The notes: generated from the letters alone by a model not told the origin. 64,000 nt of DNA from Levilinea sp. (GCA_029975215.1 JARKPO010000071.1:62001-126000), one strand, 5' to 3'. Shown: positions 27,127 to 36,420, counted from the stretch's first letter. Made by a program: numbers and translations.

Positions 27127-28515
27127 ATGGCTACTCTTCTGGTTAAGAACGCTGTCCTGTTAGTGACGATGGATGACCACCGTCGGGAGATTCCTGGCGG
27201 TGGTTTATTTATTCGAGATGGGTTCATTGAGCAGGTGGGGCTCAGCCAGGATTTGCCGCAAAGCGCCGACGAGGTTTTGGACCTCAGCGGGCATGTGGTT
27301 CTGCCGGGGCTGATCAACACCCACCATCATTTTTATCAGACCCTCACGCGCGCCGTACCGGAGGCCCAAAACGCCAACCTGTTCAACTGGCTGAAGACCC
27401 TCTACCCGATTTGGGCGCGTATGACCCCCGAGGATATCGTGATTTCTACCCAGACAGCGCTGGCCGAGCTAGCGCTGTCTGGTTGCACGACAGCTTCTGA
27501 CCATCTGTACCTGTTCCCCAACGGCTCCAGTCTGGATGACGAAATTCACGCCGCAGCCAGCATTGGGCTGCGCCTGCACGCTTCGCGCGGTTCGATGAGC
27601 CTGGGCGAAAGCCAGGGCGGTTTGCCCCCAGACAGCGTGGTGGACAGCGAAGATTTCATTCTGAAAGACAGCGTGCGTCTGATTGAACGCTACCACGACC
27701 CCAAAGCGGGTTCGATGGTTCAGATTGTGCTGGCGCCCTGTTCGCCCTTCAGTGTCACCGGCACCCTGATGCGTGAGAGTGCGGTGCTGGCACGTCAGTA
27801 CGGCGTGCATCTGCACACCCACCTGGCCGAGACGGAGGATGAACAGTCCTTCTGCCTGGAAAAGTTTGGCTACCGACCCGGTGCGTACATGGAATCGCTG
27901 GGATGGGTGGGGCAGGACGTGTGGTTTGCCCACGCGGTTCACATTAATGAAGAAGAAGTGAAGATGTTCGCGCGCGAGGGCTGCGGCGTGGCCCACTGCC
28001 CCGGTTCCAATATGCGCCTGGCCTCTGGTTTTGCCCCCATCTATGAATACCGGCGGGCGGGGGTCAAGGTGGGGTTGGGTGTGGACGGCTCGGCCAGCAA
28101 CGACAGCTCGAACCTGATGCTGGAAGCACGCCAGGCGCTGTTGGTGGCGCGGCTGCGGGCGGGCCTGTTGGGGGCTTCGCTCTCAGACCCCAAAGCGCCG
28201 CCGATTATGACGGCGCGCGAGGCCCTGGAAATTGCCACCCGCGGCGGCGCCCAGGTGTTGGGGCGCAGTGATATCGGTTCGTTGGAAGTGGGAAAATGTG
28301 CCGATTTCATAGCGGTGGATTTGAACCAGTTGGATTATGCCGGGGCGCTGCACGACCCCCTGGCGGCGGTGCTGCTGTGCAGTACCTCGCGGGTGGATTG
28401 GAACGTGGTGCACGGCAAGATCGTGGTGCGCGAAAAGCAGCTGGTGGGGCTGGATCTGCCCGTGCATGTGGAACGCCACAACCGCGCTTCGCGCCGTTTG
28501 GTTCGCGGTGAGTGA
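27127..28515 (+). CDS. 8-oxoguanine deaminase-like amidohydrolase (SsnA/atrazine chlorohydrolase family)
   Basis: A 462-residue zinc or iron amidohydrolase of the cytosine/guanine deaminase group. Metal ligands are seen in GLINTHHHFYQTLTR (about 60-74), HTHLAETEDE (about 232-241), the AHAVHINEEE His (about 264-273) and VDGSASND (about 319-326). The SASNDSSNL stretch is typical of 8-oxoguanine deaminases, which make urate, and of triazine hydrolases. Guanine deamination to xanthine is the close alternative. AGGAAG lies eight bases before ATG 27127. It is the first gene downstream of the operator pair and 44 bases ahead of the adenine deaminase, which supports purine catabolism. The E. coli counterpart in a similar cluster is SsnA. 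Confidence 0.88.
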   Translation: MATLLVKNAVLLVTMDDHRREIPGGGLFIRDGFIEQVGLSQDLPQSADEVLDLSGHVVLPGLINTHHHFYQTLTRAVPEAQNANLFNWLKTLYPIWARMTPEDIVISTQTALAELALSGCTTASDHLYLFPNGSSLDDEIHAAASIGLRLHASRGSMSLGESQGGLPPDSVVDSEDFILKDSVRLIERYHDPKAGSMVQIVLAPCSPFSVTGTLMRESAVLARQYGVHLHTHLAETEDEQSFCLEKFGYRPGAYMESLGWVGQDVWFAHAVHINEEEVKMFAREGCGVAHCPGSNMRLASGFAPIYEYRRAGVKVGLGVDGSASNDSSNLMLEARQALLVARLRAGLLGASLSDPKAPPIMTAREALEIATRGGAQVLGRSDIGSLEVGKCADFIAVDLNQLDYAGALHDPLAAVLLCSTSRVDWNVVHGKIVVREKQLVGLDLPVHVERHNRASRRLVRGE

Positions 28516-28559
28516 GGCTGCTCCAGCTGGTTCGGTATGCCTGAGAGGATAGGAGACGC

Positions 28560-30353
28560 ATGAGCCTGGATCATTTTGTTCTCAAAGATGCTCGTCCGCT
28601 GGTGGATTGCGCTATGGGCCGCAAGCCCGCTGATTTGGTGATTCGCAAAGGCATTTGGGTGTGCGTTCAGTCTGGTGAATTCATTCCGGATACGGATATT
28701 GCCGTGGTGGGGGAGCGCATTGCCTATGTAGGGCCAGACGCCAGCCACACGGTGGGCCCGCAGACGAAAGTGATTGAGGCCAACGGACGCTATTTGGTTC
28801 CGGGGCTGTTGGATGGGCATATGCACGTTGAGTCGGGCAATTTGACCGTGACCGAATTTGTGCGCGCGGTGGCCCCGCGCGGCACCACCGGCATGTTCAT
28901 TGATCCGCATGAAATTGCCAATGTGTTCGGTTTGAAGGGCGTGCGCCTGATGGTGGATGAAGCCGCTCTGCAGCCGGTGCATGTCTTTACCCAGGTGCCG
29001 TCCTGTGTGCCCTCGGCCCCCGGCATGGAAACCCCCGGCGCGGCGATTACCCCGGAAGATGTGGAAACCGCAGTGCAGTGGCCGGGCATTATCGGCCTGG
29101 GTGAGGTGATGAACTTCCCCGGTGTGTTTAACAGTGACGAAAAGATGCACGCCGAAATGTCGGCGGCGCGTGCGGCCGGTAAAGTGATCGGCGGGCATTA
29201 CCCCACGCCGGACCTGGGCCTGGCATTCCACGGCTATGCCGCGGGCGGTCCGTCCGACGACCATGAGGGAACCCGTAAGGAAGATGCCGCGGCGCGCGTG
29301 CGCCAGGGGATGAAATCTATGATGCGCTACGGCTCGGCCTGGCACGATGTGGCTGAACAGTCCAAGGCGGTAACGGAGATGGGCCTGGATCCGCGCAATT
29401 TCATCCTGTGCACCGACGATTCGCACGCGGCCACCCTGGCCTATGAAGGCCATATGGACCGCGCCGTGCGCCACGCCATTGCCAACGGCATCCCTGCCAT
29501 GACAGCCGTGCAAATGGCCACGATTAACACGGCGGAGCATTTTGGGGTGAGCCGCGAGATGGGCATGATTGCCCCGGGCCGGTACGCGGATGTGGTGCTG
29601 ACTCGGGATCTGGTGAATTTTCAGGCGGAAGTGGTCATTGCCCAGGGACGGGTGCTGGCGGAACAAGGCCAGTGGGTGGTGGAGCTTCCGCCTTCTTGTG
29701 TGCCCGATTGGGCGCTGCATTCAGTACACCTGCCGCGCAAGCTCAACGCCGCCGATTTTCGGCTGACTTCGCCCACCGGACGGGCCTGTGTGAAGGCCAA
29801 TGTGATCGGCGTGATTGAAAATCAGGCCCCCACGCGCCACCTGCGCCTGGAAATGCCGGTGCAGGATGGTGAGGTGCGGGCTTCCTTAGAAAAAGATGTG
29901 GCCAAACTGGCCCTGGTAGAGCGTCACCACGGCACCGGCCGCGTGCAGTTGGGGCTGGTTCACGGACTGGGATTTGACCAAAAATGCGCGGTGGCAACCA
30001 CTATGGCACACGACAGCCACCATCTGATTGTAGTGGGCACGGATGATGAGTGCATGGCTGTGGCAGTGAACGCCCTGGCAGAATGGGGCGGCGGGCAGGT
30101 GGTGGTGCGCAGCGGCGAAGTGATCGGCAAGCTGCTGCTGCCTGTGGGCGGGATCATGTCGGCGGAACCCGCGGGTCAGGTAGCGGCGGCTGCAGCCACG
30201 GTGCTGGAAGGTTACCGCGCCTGTGGATGCCAGTTGAACAACCCCAATATGCAGGTGAGCCTGCTGGGACTGGTGGTCATCCCGGAACTGCGCATTTCGG
30301 ACCTGGGCCTGGTGGATGTGACCCAGTTTGGCTTTGTACCGGTTTTGGAATAG
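28560..30353 (+). CDS. ade: Adenine deaminase (divergent copy)
   Basis: A 597-residue enzyme converting adenine to hypoxanthine and ammonia. It carries DGHMHVESGNLT (about 82-93), IDPHEIANV (about 115-123) and a CTDDSHAAT active-site segment (about 281-289), with the usual C-terminal domain. Compared with the second copy at 51625-53388 it keeps the DPHEIANV His but has an unusual middle: GGHYPTPD in place of the usual GHAPGLS, and RYGS in place of REGS. This may alter substrate preference. A ribosome site GGAG lies before ATG 28560. It follows the 8-oxoguanine deaminase by 44 bases and precedes the GntR gene, so it is co-transcribed. Confidence 0.88.
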   Translation: MSLDHFVLKDARPLVDCAMGRKPADLVIRKGIWVCVQSGEFIPDTDIAVVGERIAYVGPDASHTVGPQTKVIEANGRYLVPGLLDGHMHVESGNLTVTEFVRAVAPRGTTGMFIDPHEIANVFGLKGVRLMVDEAALQPVHVFTQVPSCVPSAPGMETPGAAITPEDVETAVQWPGIIGLGEVMNFPGVFNSDEKMHAEMSAARAAGKVIGGHYPTPDLGLAFHGYAAGGPSDDHEGTRKEDAAARVRQGMKSMMRYGSAWHDVAEQSKAVTEMGLDPRNFILCTDDSHAATLAYEGHMDRAVRHAIANGIPAMTAVQMATINTAEHFGVSREMGMIAPGRYADVVLTRDLVNFQAEVVIAQGRVLAEQGQWVVELPPSCVPDWALHSVHLPRKLNAADFRLTSPTGRACVKANVIGVIENQAPTRHLRLEMPVQDGEVRASLEKDVAKLALVERHHGTGRVQLGLVHGLGFDQKCAVATTMAHDSHHLIVVGTDDECMAVAVNALAEWGGGQVVVRSGEVIGKLLLPVGGIMSAEPAGQVAAAAATVLEGYRACGCQLNNPNMQVSLLGLVVIPELRISDLGLVDVTQFGFVPVLE

Positions 30354-30377
30354 GTGAAAGGGATAGGATTGGCTGAA

Positions 30378-31118
30378 ATGTCGTCACTTGATGCCCCGCA
30401 TGCCTCCGAGCGTCACCCGTTTCAGCGGCTGCAGTCGCAGCTGGCGGATTTAATTGCGCTCACGCCTGCGGGTGACCGGCTGCCGACCGAGCCTGAACTG
30501 GCGCGGCGCATGGGCGTTTCGCGCGCGACTCTGCGCGAGGCCATGCGCACTTTTGAAGGCCAGGGGTTGATCCGGCGGCGGCAGGGTGTGGGCACCTTTG
30601 TGGTCAGCCACAACCATGTGATTGAAAGCGGTTTGGAAGTGCTGCAAAGCATTGAAAGCCTTGCGGCAAAGATTGGCTTGGAAGTGACGCTGGGAACGCT
30701 GCAAGTGATGCGTTTGAGCGCGAACCAGGATCAGGCGGCCATTTTATCGGTGCCAGAAGCAACGCCCCTCTTAGAGGTGTCCCGCGTGATTCAGGCTGAA
30801 AACCGGCCTGTAGCCTATTTAATAGACTTGCTGCCGGAAGAAATCCTGACCCTGGATGATTTACAGGATGGTTTTACTGGTTCCGTTATCGATTTTTTGC
30901 TGCGGCGAGGCTCGCCACCGTTGGTTAATTCGCTTACCGAAATTCACGCGGTGGCGGCCTCGTCCGAAATCGCCCGTGCGTTGGAAATTCAGCGCGGCGA
31001 TGTGCTGCTGATGTTCACGGCGCGCCTATACAGCGGTGAGGGGCGGGTGGTGGACTATTCATACAGCTATTTTCTCCCCGGATATTTCCGCTTCCACGTG
31101 GTACGCCGCGTGGGATGA
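30378..31118 (+). CDS. GntR family regulator with UTRA ligand domain
   Basis: A 246-residue DNA-binding protein. The N-terminal winged helix (about 12-75) has LPTEPELARRMGVSRATLRE, the diagnostic GntR helix-turn-helix. The rest is a UTRA/HutC-type effector domain with LEVSRVIQAENRPVAYLIDLLP. Members bind a small metabolite and release a GT-N3-AC operator. ATG 30378 is favoured over GTG 30354 because GGATAGGA lies upstream. It is the third gene of the deaminase operon; the operator pair at 26997-27033 fits autoregulation. The likely effector is a purine or a breakdown product, but that is an inference from context. Confidence 0.9.
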   Translation: MSSLDAPHASERHPFQRLQSQLADLIALTPAGDRLPTEPELARRMGVSRATLREAMRTFEGQGLIRRRQGVGTFVVSHNHVIESGLEVLQSIESLAAKIGLEVTLGTLQVMRLSANQDQAAILSVPEATPLLEVSRVIQAENRPVAYLIDLLPEEILTLDDLQDGFTGSVIDFLLRRGSPPLVNSLTEIHAVAASSEIARALEIQRGDVLLMFTARLYSGEGRVVDYSYSYFLPGYFRFHVVRRVG

Positions 31119-31246
31119 TCACCCATTTCATCTTAAAGATAAGGAGGTTCAATCGCTGTTTAGCCGAAACCCCACTTAATCCACCAGACACTGGTTTGAA
31201 CGTTCTGTAACCCAAACAAACACTATTTTGATAAGGAGATTTAAAA

Positions 31247-32197
31247 ATGCGTAGCTTTGCTGGTCGTGATATTCTGTCCCTGAAAGATTTCGAGCGCCAG
31301 GAGTTCTTCCGTGTGTTCGAGATCGCCGAACAGTTGGAACCGATTGCCCGCAACCGCCGCAACGATGACCTGTGCGCGGATAAGACGCTGGTAACGGCGT
31401 TCTACCAGCCCTCCACCCGCACCCGCCTGGCCCATGAAGCCGCCATGCACCGCCTGGGCGGCCATGTGACCGGTTTCTCGGATGCCAAGATGACCCGCGC
31501 GGGCGACTGGTATCAGGAATCGATCAAAGACACCGTCAAAATGCTGGAGTTCTACGGCGATGTGATCGTCATGCGCCACTTCCAGCAGGGCGCTCCCCAC
31601 GAAGCTGCCAAGTGGTCTTCGGTTCCGATCATCAACGGTGGTGACGGCTGGGGCGAACACCCCACCCAGATCCTGACCGACCTGTACACCGTGCTGCGCG
31701 AGAAGGGCCACATTGACGGTCTGCGCTGGTTGGCCGTGGGCGATATGCGCATGCGCACCATGCACTCCCTGGGCTATGCCCTCTCCCAGTTCGACTGCCC
31801 CGTGACCTTCGTGGCGCCCCCCGACATGGGCCTGAAGCCGGAATTCAAGCAGGAACTGACTGACCTGTGCGTGAACTTCCGCGAAGTTGAGCATGTGGAA
31901 CAGGCAATTGCTGAAGCCGATGTGATCCTGGTTGAGCCTGTGGTTCAGCCCGATTACACCAAGTCCCGCCAGGAAGCTGGCGAGCACGGGTTGACCCCCG
32001 ACAACTACAAGATCACCCGCGAACTGCTGTCCAAGAAGGCCAAGAGCGATGCGATCCTGCTGCACTCTCTGCCCCGCATGGACGAAATTCCCCCCGATGT
32101 GGACATCACCCGCTGGTCGCGCTACTGGCAGGAAGCCTTCAACGGTGTGGTCATGCGCATGGCCTTGATCGCGCTCGTTTTGGGCAAGATGGAGTAA
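31247..32197 (+). CDS. Aspartate-carbamoyltransferase-like enzyme of unknown acceptor
   Basis: A 316-residue carbamoyltransferase. The carbamoyl-phosphate site is intact: STRTR in FYQPSTRTRLAHEA (about 43-56) and HPTQ in GEHPTQILTDLY (about 126-137). The C-terminal SLPRMDEI resembles the aspartate-enzyme PLPRVDEI motif. The loop that in aspartate transcarbamoylase brings Ser and Lys to the neighbouring active site is rewritten here (KMTRAGDWYQESIKDT, about 75-90). It also sits among purine catabolic genes, not with pyrimidine synthesis. I therefore infer an acceptor other than aspartate, acting probably in the phosphorolytic direction to make carbamoyl phosphate. AAGGAG precedes ATG 31247. 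True PyrB function is the alternative. Confidence 0.8.
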   Translation: MRSFAGRDILSLKDFERQEFFRVFEIAEQLEPIARNRRNDDLCADKTLVTAFYQPSTRTRLAHEAAMHRLGGHVTGFSDAKMTRAGDWYQESIKDTVKMLEFYGDVIVMRHFQQGAPHEAAKWSSVPIINGGDGWGEHPTQILTDLYTVLREKGHIDGLRWLAVGDMRMRTMHSLGYALSQFDCPVTFVAPPDMGLKPEFKQELTDLCVNFREVEHVEQAIAEADVILVEPVVQPDYTKSRQEAGEHGLTPDNYKITRELLSKKAKSDAILLHSLPRMDEIPPDVDITRWSRYWQEAFNGVVMRMALIALVLGKME

Positions 32198-32212
32198 TTC
32201 AAAGTTAAACCT

Positions 32213-32249
32213 GGGGCGGGGGAGGGCGTTGTTGGCCCTTTCTCGCCCC
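32213..32249 (+). terminator. Hairpin after the first carbamoyltransferase gene
   Basis: A 15-base GC-rich arm (32213-32227) pairs, with several G-T pairs, to 32235-32249 and is followed by TTTGAGA. It may be a weak terminator or an RNA-stabilising stem. Confidence 0.45.
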
Positions 32250-32274
32250 TTTGAGACCCTTCATCCACCTGTTT

Positions 32275-34266
32275 ATGCCTTCGCCCCGGCTCACCCACCG
32301 TTCTTTTCCAGTCGCCTTAGCGGCGGCGATGATTTTGGGTTTTGGGGTGTTTATCCCCTGGTTTGGGTTTTATGGGGATGACTGGCTGTACATTTACACG
32401 TATCATGTTTTAGGGCCGGGCAGCTTTCGGGCGTTTGTGGCGGCCGACCGCCCGTTTTCGGGGTGGATCTACACCCTGGTAACGCCCATCCTGGGCGAAA
32501 ACCCGCTGGGCTACCATCTGCTGCTGCTGGTGCTGCGTTGGGGGAGCGGTATGCTGCTGTGGTGGGTGCTGCGTTTGGTGTGGCCGAACGAAGAACGCAA
32601 ACTGGGTTGGGCGGCGTTGTTGTTTGTGTTGTTTCCGGGCTTTCAGCAGCAGCCGATCGCTGTACAGTTTATTCTGCACTTTACCATTCTTAATATTTTC
32701 TTGTTCTCGCTCGGTGCCATGCTGAAATTGCTGGAAGCGGGGCGAACCGCCTGGTTTTGGCGGGTGGGCGCCTGGGTTTCATCGCTGAGCTTTTTCTCGC
32801 TGGAATATTTTGTGGGGCTGGAGCTGCTGCGCCCCGTTTTGGTGGGTATGCGGCTGCGGCAGGCGGGCGAACCGCTGGGCCGGCGGCTGCTGCGGCGTGT
32901 TGGGCTGCACACCCTGCCGTTTTGGTTCACACTGGCGGCTTTTGGGGTGTGGCGCGCGCTGATTTTCAAGTTCCCCACTTATCAGCTTAGTTTGATGGAT
33001 GAACTGAAAGCTCAACCCGCGCAGGCGCTGCTGCATTTGTTTCAGCGCGTGGTGGGGGATGTGCTGACGGTGACGGCCCTTTCCTGGCGTCAGGCAGCAG
33101 TGCTTCCGGCAGGCGGCTGGCAAAACCGGGTGCTGATGGTGGGGCTGGTTTTGGGGGCGCTGGCGCTGGCCTGGTTTTACCTGAGCCGCTGGAATCCCAA
33201 CCCGCAGTCCGAGTCGGGCTCCTGGGCGGGCAGTGCTTTGGGATTGGGCGGGCTGGCTTTGGCGGCGGCGGGTGTGCCGTTTTGGGCGGCGGGCGTGCCT
33301 TTGGAAACCAGTTTCCCCTGGGACCGTTCCATGCTGCCGTTTATGCTGGGAGCCTGCCTGGTGACGGTGGCGCTGGTGGACCTTTTCCTGCGCCCGGGCA
33401 AACAAGCCCTGGTGTTTTCGGCCTTGCTGGCTTTGGCGGTGGGGGCGCACTTTAACAATGCACTGGTGTACCGCGAGGAATGGCAGAACCTGCGCTCATA
33501 TTTTTGGCAGATGACCTGGCGTGCGCCGCAGCTGACCCCGGGCACGATTGTGGTCTCGGACGAGATTCCTCTCTTCCGCTTCAGCGATAACGACCTGTGG
33601 CCGGTGTTAGATTGGACCTATGCGCCCCAGCAGACCCGCCGGGATTTGTCTTATAAGTATTTTGACCTTTCTTTACGGCTGGGCAAGGATCTGACGGTGG
33701 AAAAAGGGCAAGTGGTGGAACACAGCTACCGCAACCTGCGCTTTTCGGGCAGTAGCGACAATGTGGTGGCGGTGTATAACCGCAAAGGCGGCTGCCTTCA
33801 TTTTGCGGCCCCCAAAGATAAGGTGCGCGGCGGTCTGCCGGAACGGGTGCGCAAGGTGCTGCCCATTTCAAATTTGAAGCAGATCCAAGACAGTTCCTCC
33901 GCCGCGACCCCGCCCGATGCACTGGGCCCGCAGCCGGAACAAGACTGGTGTTATTATTATCAGAAAGCAGATCTGGCCCGCCAGATGGCGGAATGGTCCA
34001 AGATAGTGGATTTATGGAATGAAGCGGCGGCTCAGGGATATAAGGCGCAAGACCTGGTGGAACTGCTGCCCTTTATGGAAGGCTTCGCCCGCAGCGGCGA
34101 TTGGGCCCAGGCGCAGCGCCTGGCTGAGCAGGCCGCCCACAGCGGCGATGCGCGCCCGGCGGTGTGTGTCTTGTGGATGCAGACGGCTGAAAACCCCAGA
34201 CTCAGCCCGCAGGAGCGTTCGCAGGCAGCAGAATTGCGGACGCAGTTGGGGTGTGAGACGGAATAA
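32275..34266 (+). CDS. Polytopic membrane protein, glycosyltransferase-39-like
   Basis: A 663-residue protein. About ten membrane helices occupy the N-terminal two thirds, beginning with a segment followed by FYGDDWLYIY (about 31-40); an acidic loop after the first helix is typical of C-type polyprenol-phosphate-sugar transferases (GT39/ArnT/PMT). The C-terminal 200 residues are soluble and end in TPR-like helices. No clear catalytic assignment is possible. ATG 32275 is chosen; TTG 32251 is possible and neither has a strong ribosome site. It lies between the two carbamoyltransferase genes on the same strand, which is odd for a purine-catabolic operon. Confidence 0.7.
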   Translation: MPSPRLTHRSFPVALAAAMILGFGVFIPWFGFYGDDWLYIYTYHVLGPGSFRAFVAADRPFSGWIYTLVTPILGENPLGYHLLLLVLRWGSGMLLWWVLRLVWPNEERKLGWAALLFVLFPGFQQQPIAVQFILHFTILNIFLFSLGAMLKLLEAGRTAWFWRVGAWVSSLSFFSLEYFVGLELLRPVLVGMRLRQAGEPLGRRLLRRVGLHTLPFWFTLAAFGVWRALIFKFPTYQLSLMDELKAQPAQALLHLFQRVVGDVLTVTALSWRQAAVLPAGGWQNRVLMVGLVLGALALAWFYLSRWNPNPQSESGSWAGSALGLGGLALAAAGVPFWAAGVPLETSFPWDRSMLPFMLGACLVTVALVDLFLRPGKQALVFSALLALAVGAHFNNALVYREEWQNLRSYFWQMTWRAPQLTPGTIVVSDEIPLFRFSDNDLWPVLDWTYAPQQTRRDLSYKYFDLSLRLGKDLTVEKGQVVEHSYRNLRFSGSSDNVVAVYNRKGGCLHFAAPKDKVRGGLPERVRKVLPISNLKQIQDSSSAATPPDALGPQPEQDWCYYYQKADLARQMAEWSKIVDLWNEAAAQGYKAQDLVELLPFMEGFARSGDWAQAQRLAEQAAHSGDARPAVCVLWMQTAENPRLSPQERSQAAELRTQLGCETE

Positions 34267-34378
34267 TGAGAAAACCCATGAGGAGGTGTTCGAGAACGAT
34301 CCGAGTGTATCGATTGAACATCTGAGCAAACACGGTTCATTTGTACCTTAATCTAAAAACATTACCAAGGAGTTAAAA

Positions 34379-35359
34379 ATGCAAACGTTTCTTCACGGTC
34401 GTGACTTGATTGGTGACCTGGACTTCAGCAAAGAAGAAGTGGAAACCGTATTGGATGTGGCGTTTGATCTGAAGCGCAAGCGCGCGCTGAACGAATCGAC
34501 CGCCATCCTGCGCGACAAAGTTTTGGCCATGCTGTTCTTCTTCAGCAGCACCCGCACCCGCGGCTCTTTTGAAGCGGGCATGGCCCACCTGGGCGGCCAC
34601 GCGGCTTTCATTGAAAGCAAGACCACCCAGATTTCTCACGGCGATACCCCCAAAGAAATTGGCGAGATCTTCGGCCGCTATTTCGACGGCATCGCCATCC
34701 GCCACGTGGATTGGGGCATCGGCAACGGTTACTTAAACGAAGTTGCCAAATACTCCCGCGTGCCCGTGCTCAACATGCAGTGCGACATCTACCACCCCTT
34801 CCAGTGCCTGGCCGACCTGATGACGATTGTGGAAAAGAAGGGCCGCGATCTGCGCCGCAAGAAGATGGTGGTGTCCTGGGCGTATGCGGCTTCCTACCAG
34901 AAGCCCATGTCGGTCCCGCAGTCCCTGATTCTGCAGATGCCCCGCTTTGGCCTGGATGTCGTCCTGGCCCACCCGCCGGAATTCAAACTGATGCCCGAAA
35001 TCATGGAAATGGCCCAGGAACAGGCGCGCCGCTATGGGGCTGGCTTTGAGGTCACCGATGATATGGAAGCCGCCTTCAAAGACGCGGACATCATCTACGC
35101 CAAGTCTTGGGGCGCGATGGTGCACACCCCGGATGCCGCGCAGGGCGCCGAGATCATCAAGAAGTATTCTCACTGGATCACCGACGAACGCAAGATGGCC
35201 CTGGCCAAACCGGATGCCATCTATATGCACCCGCTTCCGGCGGACCGCAACATCGAGGTGACTGACGGTGTGATGGACGGCCCCAACTCTGTGGTGTACG
35301 ATCAGGCCGAGAACCGCATGCATGCGCAGGAAGCGGTCATGGCTTTGACCATGAGCTAA
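34379..35359 (+). CDS. YgeW-type carbamoyltransferase (unknown acceptor)
   Basis: A 326-residue enzyme of the ornithine-carbamoyltransferase branch. The carbamoyl-phosphate motifs are FFSSTRTRGSFEAG (about 56-69) and HPFQCLADL (about 139-147). A distinctive WAYAASYQKPMSVPQ stretch (about 167-181) resembles the knotted YgeW family of purine and hydantoin clusters. The usual ornithine-binding HCLP is replaced by MHPLPADR (about 284-291), so ornithine is an unlikely acceptor. AAGGAG lies before ATG 34379. Carbamate kinase follows after 90 bases, suggesting that this enzyme works backward to release carbamoyl phosphate for ATP synthesis. The E. coli YgeW is somewhat longer. Confidence 0.82.
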   Translation: MQTFLHGRDLIGDLDFSKEEVETVLDVAFDLKRKRALNESTAILRDKVLAMLFFFSSTRTRGSFEAGMAHLGGHAAFIESKTTQISHGDTPKEIGEIFGRYFDGIAIRHVDWGIGNGYLNEVAKYSRVPVLNMQCDIYHPFQCLADLMTIVEKKGRDLRRKKMVVSWAYAASYQKPMSVPQSLILQMPRFGLDVVLAHPPEFKLMPEIMEMAQEQARRYGAGFEVTDDMEAAFKDADIIYAKSWGAMVHTPDAAQGAEIIKKYSHWITDERKMALAKPDAIYMHPLPADRNIEVTDGVMDGPNSVVYDQAENRMHAQEAVMALTMS

Positions 35360-35372
35360 GAAGTCAAACCAG

Positions 35373-35407
35373 ATCAGGGGACAGGGTCTGTGACCCTGCC
35401 CCCTGAT
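35373..35407 (+). repeat. Strong intra-operon hairpin before carbamate kinase
   Basis: A 16-base arm (35373-35388) pairs with 35392-35407 with one mismatch and a three-base loop. No U-run follows, so it more likely slows nucleases or polymerase than terminates. Its GGGGACAGG core recurs in the hairpin at 39280-39312. Confidence 0.6.
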
Positions 35408-35449
35408 ACCTATTAAAAACGATCTAACGAATTTGAGGAGAAATTACGA

Positions 35450-36397
35450 ATGGATAAAAAAGGCGTAGCAGTTGTGGCCGTGGGCGGCAACTCGCTGATT
35501 AAAGATGAAAAGCGTAAGAGCATTAAAGACCAATTCGACGCCGGCGCTGAGTCCATGCATCACATTGTGGACATGCTGGAGCAGGGTTGGGATGTGGTGA
35601 TTTCGCACGGTAACGGCCCCCAGGTGGGGTTCATCCTGCGCCGCTCTGAGCTGTCGCGCCATGAACTGCATGAAGTTCCGTTGGATTACTGCGGCGCCGA
35701 TTCGCAAGGTTCCATCGGTTACATGTTTGCGCAGGCGCTGAATCATGAATTTATCGCCCGCGGCTTGAAAAAGCAAGCTGTGGCGGTGGTCACGCAGACG
35801 ATTGTAGACCGCAACGACAAGGCTTTCCAGAACCCCACCAAGCCCATTGGCTCGTTCATGAGCGCGGAAATGGCGCATGAGAAAGCTGAAAAAGAAGGCT
35901 GGGTGGTGGTGGAAGATGCCGGCCGCGGTTGGCGGCGCGTGGTGCCTTCCCCCATCCCGCAGCGGATTGTGGAAGCGGACGCTATTCAGTCGCTGGTGAA
36001 GGGCGGCTTTGTGGTCATCGCGGTGGGCGGCGGCGGTATCCCGGTGGTGGAAGACGAAACCGGCAAGCTGCACGGCGTGGAAGCGGTGATTGATAAGGAC
36101 TTCGGCTCCGCGATCCTGGCCAACATGATCAACGCGGACCTGTTCGTCATCTCCACTGCGGTGGAAAAAGTGGCGATCAACTACAACAAGCCCGACCAGC
36201 AATGGATAGACCGCATGACGGTGGCCGAAGCCAAGAAGTATATGGAAGAAGGCCACTTTGCGAAGGGCTCCATGCTGCCCAAGATCCAGGCGATTTTGCG
36301 CTTCCTGGAGAGCGGCGGCAAGCAGGCGCTGATCACCAACCCGGAAAATATTGGACGTGCGCTGCGCGGCGAAACTGGAACCTGGATTGTTCCGTAA
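35450..36397 (+). CDS. arcC: Carbamate kinase
   Basis: A 315-residue enzyme that makes ATP from carbamoyl phosphate and ADP, releasing ammonia and CO2. The amino-acid-kinase fold is shown by VAVGGNSLI (about 8-16), SHGNGPQVG (about 52-60), FVVIAVGGGGIPV (about 187-199), IDKDFGSAILA (about 214-224) and TAVEKVAINY; length fits ArcC/YqeA. GAGGAG lies before ATG 35450. Its partners upstream are two carbamoyltransferases with atypical acceptor sites, so this is the probable energy-harvest step of the cluster. No arginine deiminase gene is seen, arguing against the classical arginine pathway. Confidence 0.95.
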   Translation: MDKKGVAVVAVGGNSLIKDEKRKSIKDQFDAGAESMHHIVDMLEQGWDVVISHGNGPQVGFILRRSELSRHELHEVPLDYCGADSQGSIGYMFAQALNHEFIARGLKKQAVAVVTQTIVDRNDKAFQNPTKPIGSFMSAEMAHEKAEKEGWVVVEDAGRGWRRVVPSPIPQRIVEADAIQSLVKGGFVVIAVGGGGIPVVEDETGKLHGVEAVIDKDFGSAILANMINADLFVISTAVEKVAINYNKPDQQWIDRMTVAEAKKYMEEGHFAKGSMLPKIQAILRFLESGGKQALITNPENIGRALRGETGTWIVP

Positions 36398-36420
36398 CCA
36401 AATACGATAACAAGAATTGG

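Noticed and set aside
28335..29720. A 461-codon minus-strand open frame
   Set aside because: Opposite the adenine deaminase gene, His-rich, and without ribosome site or family motif.
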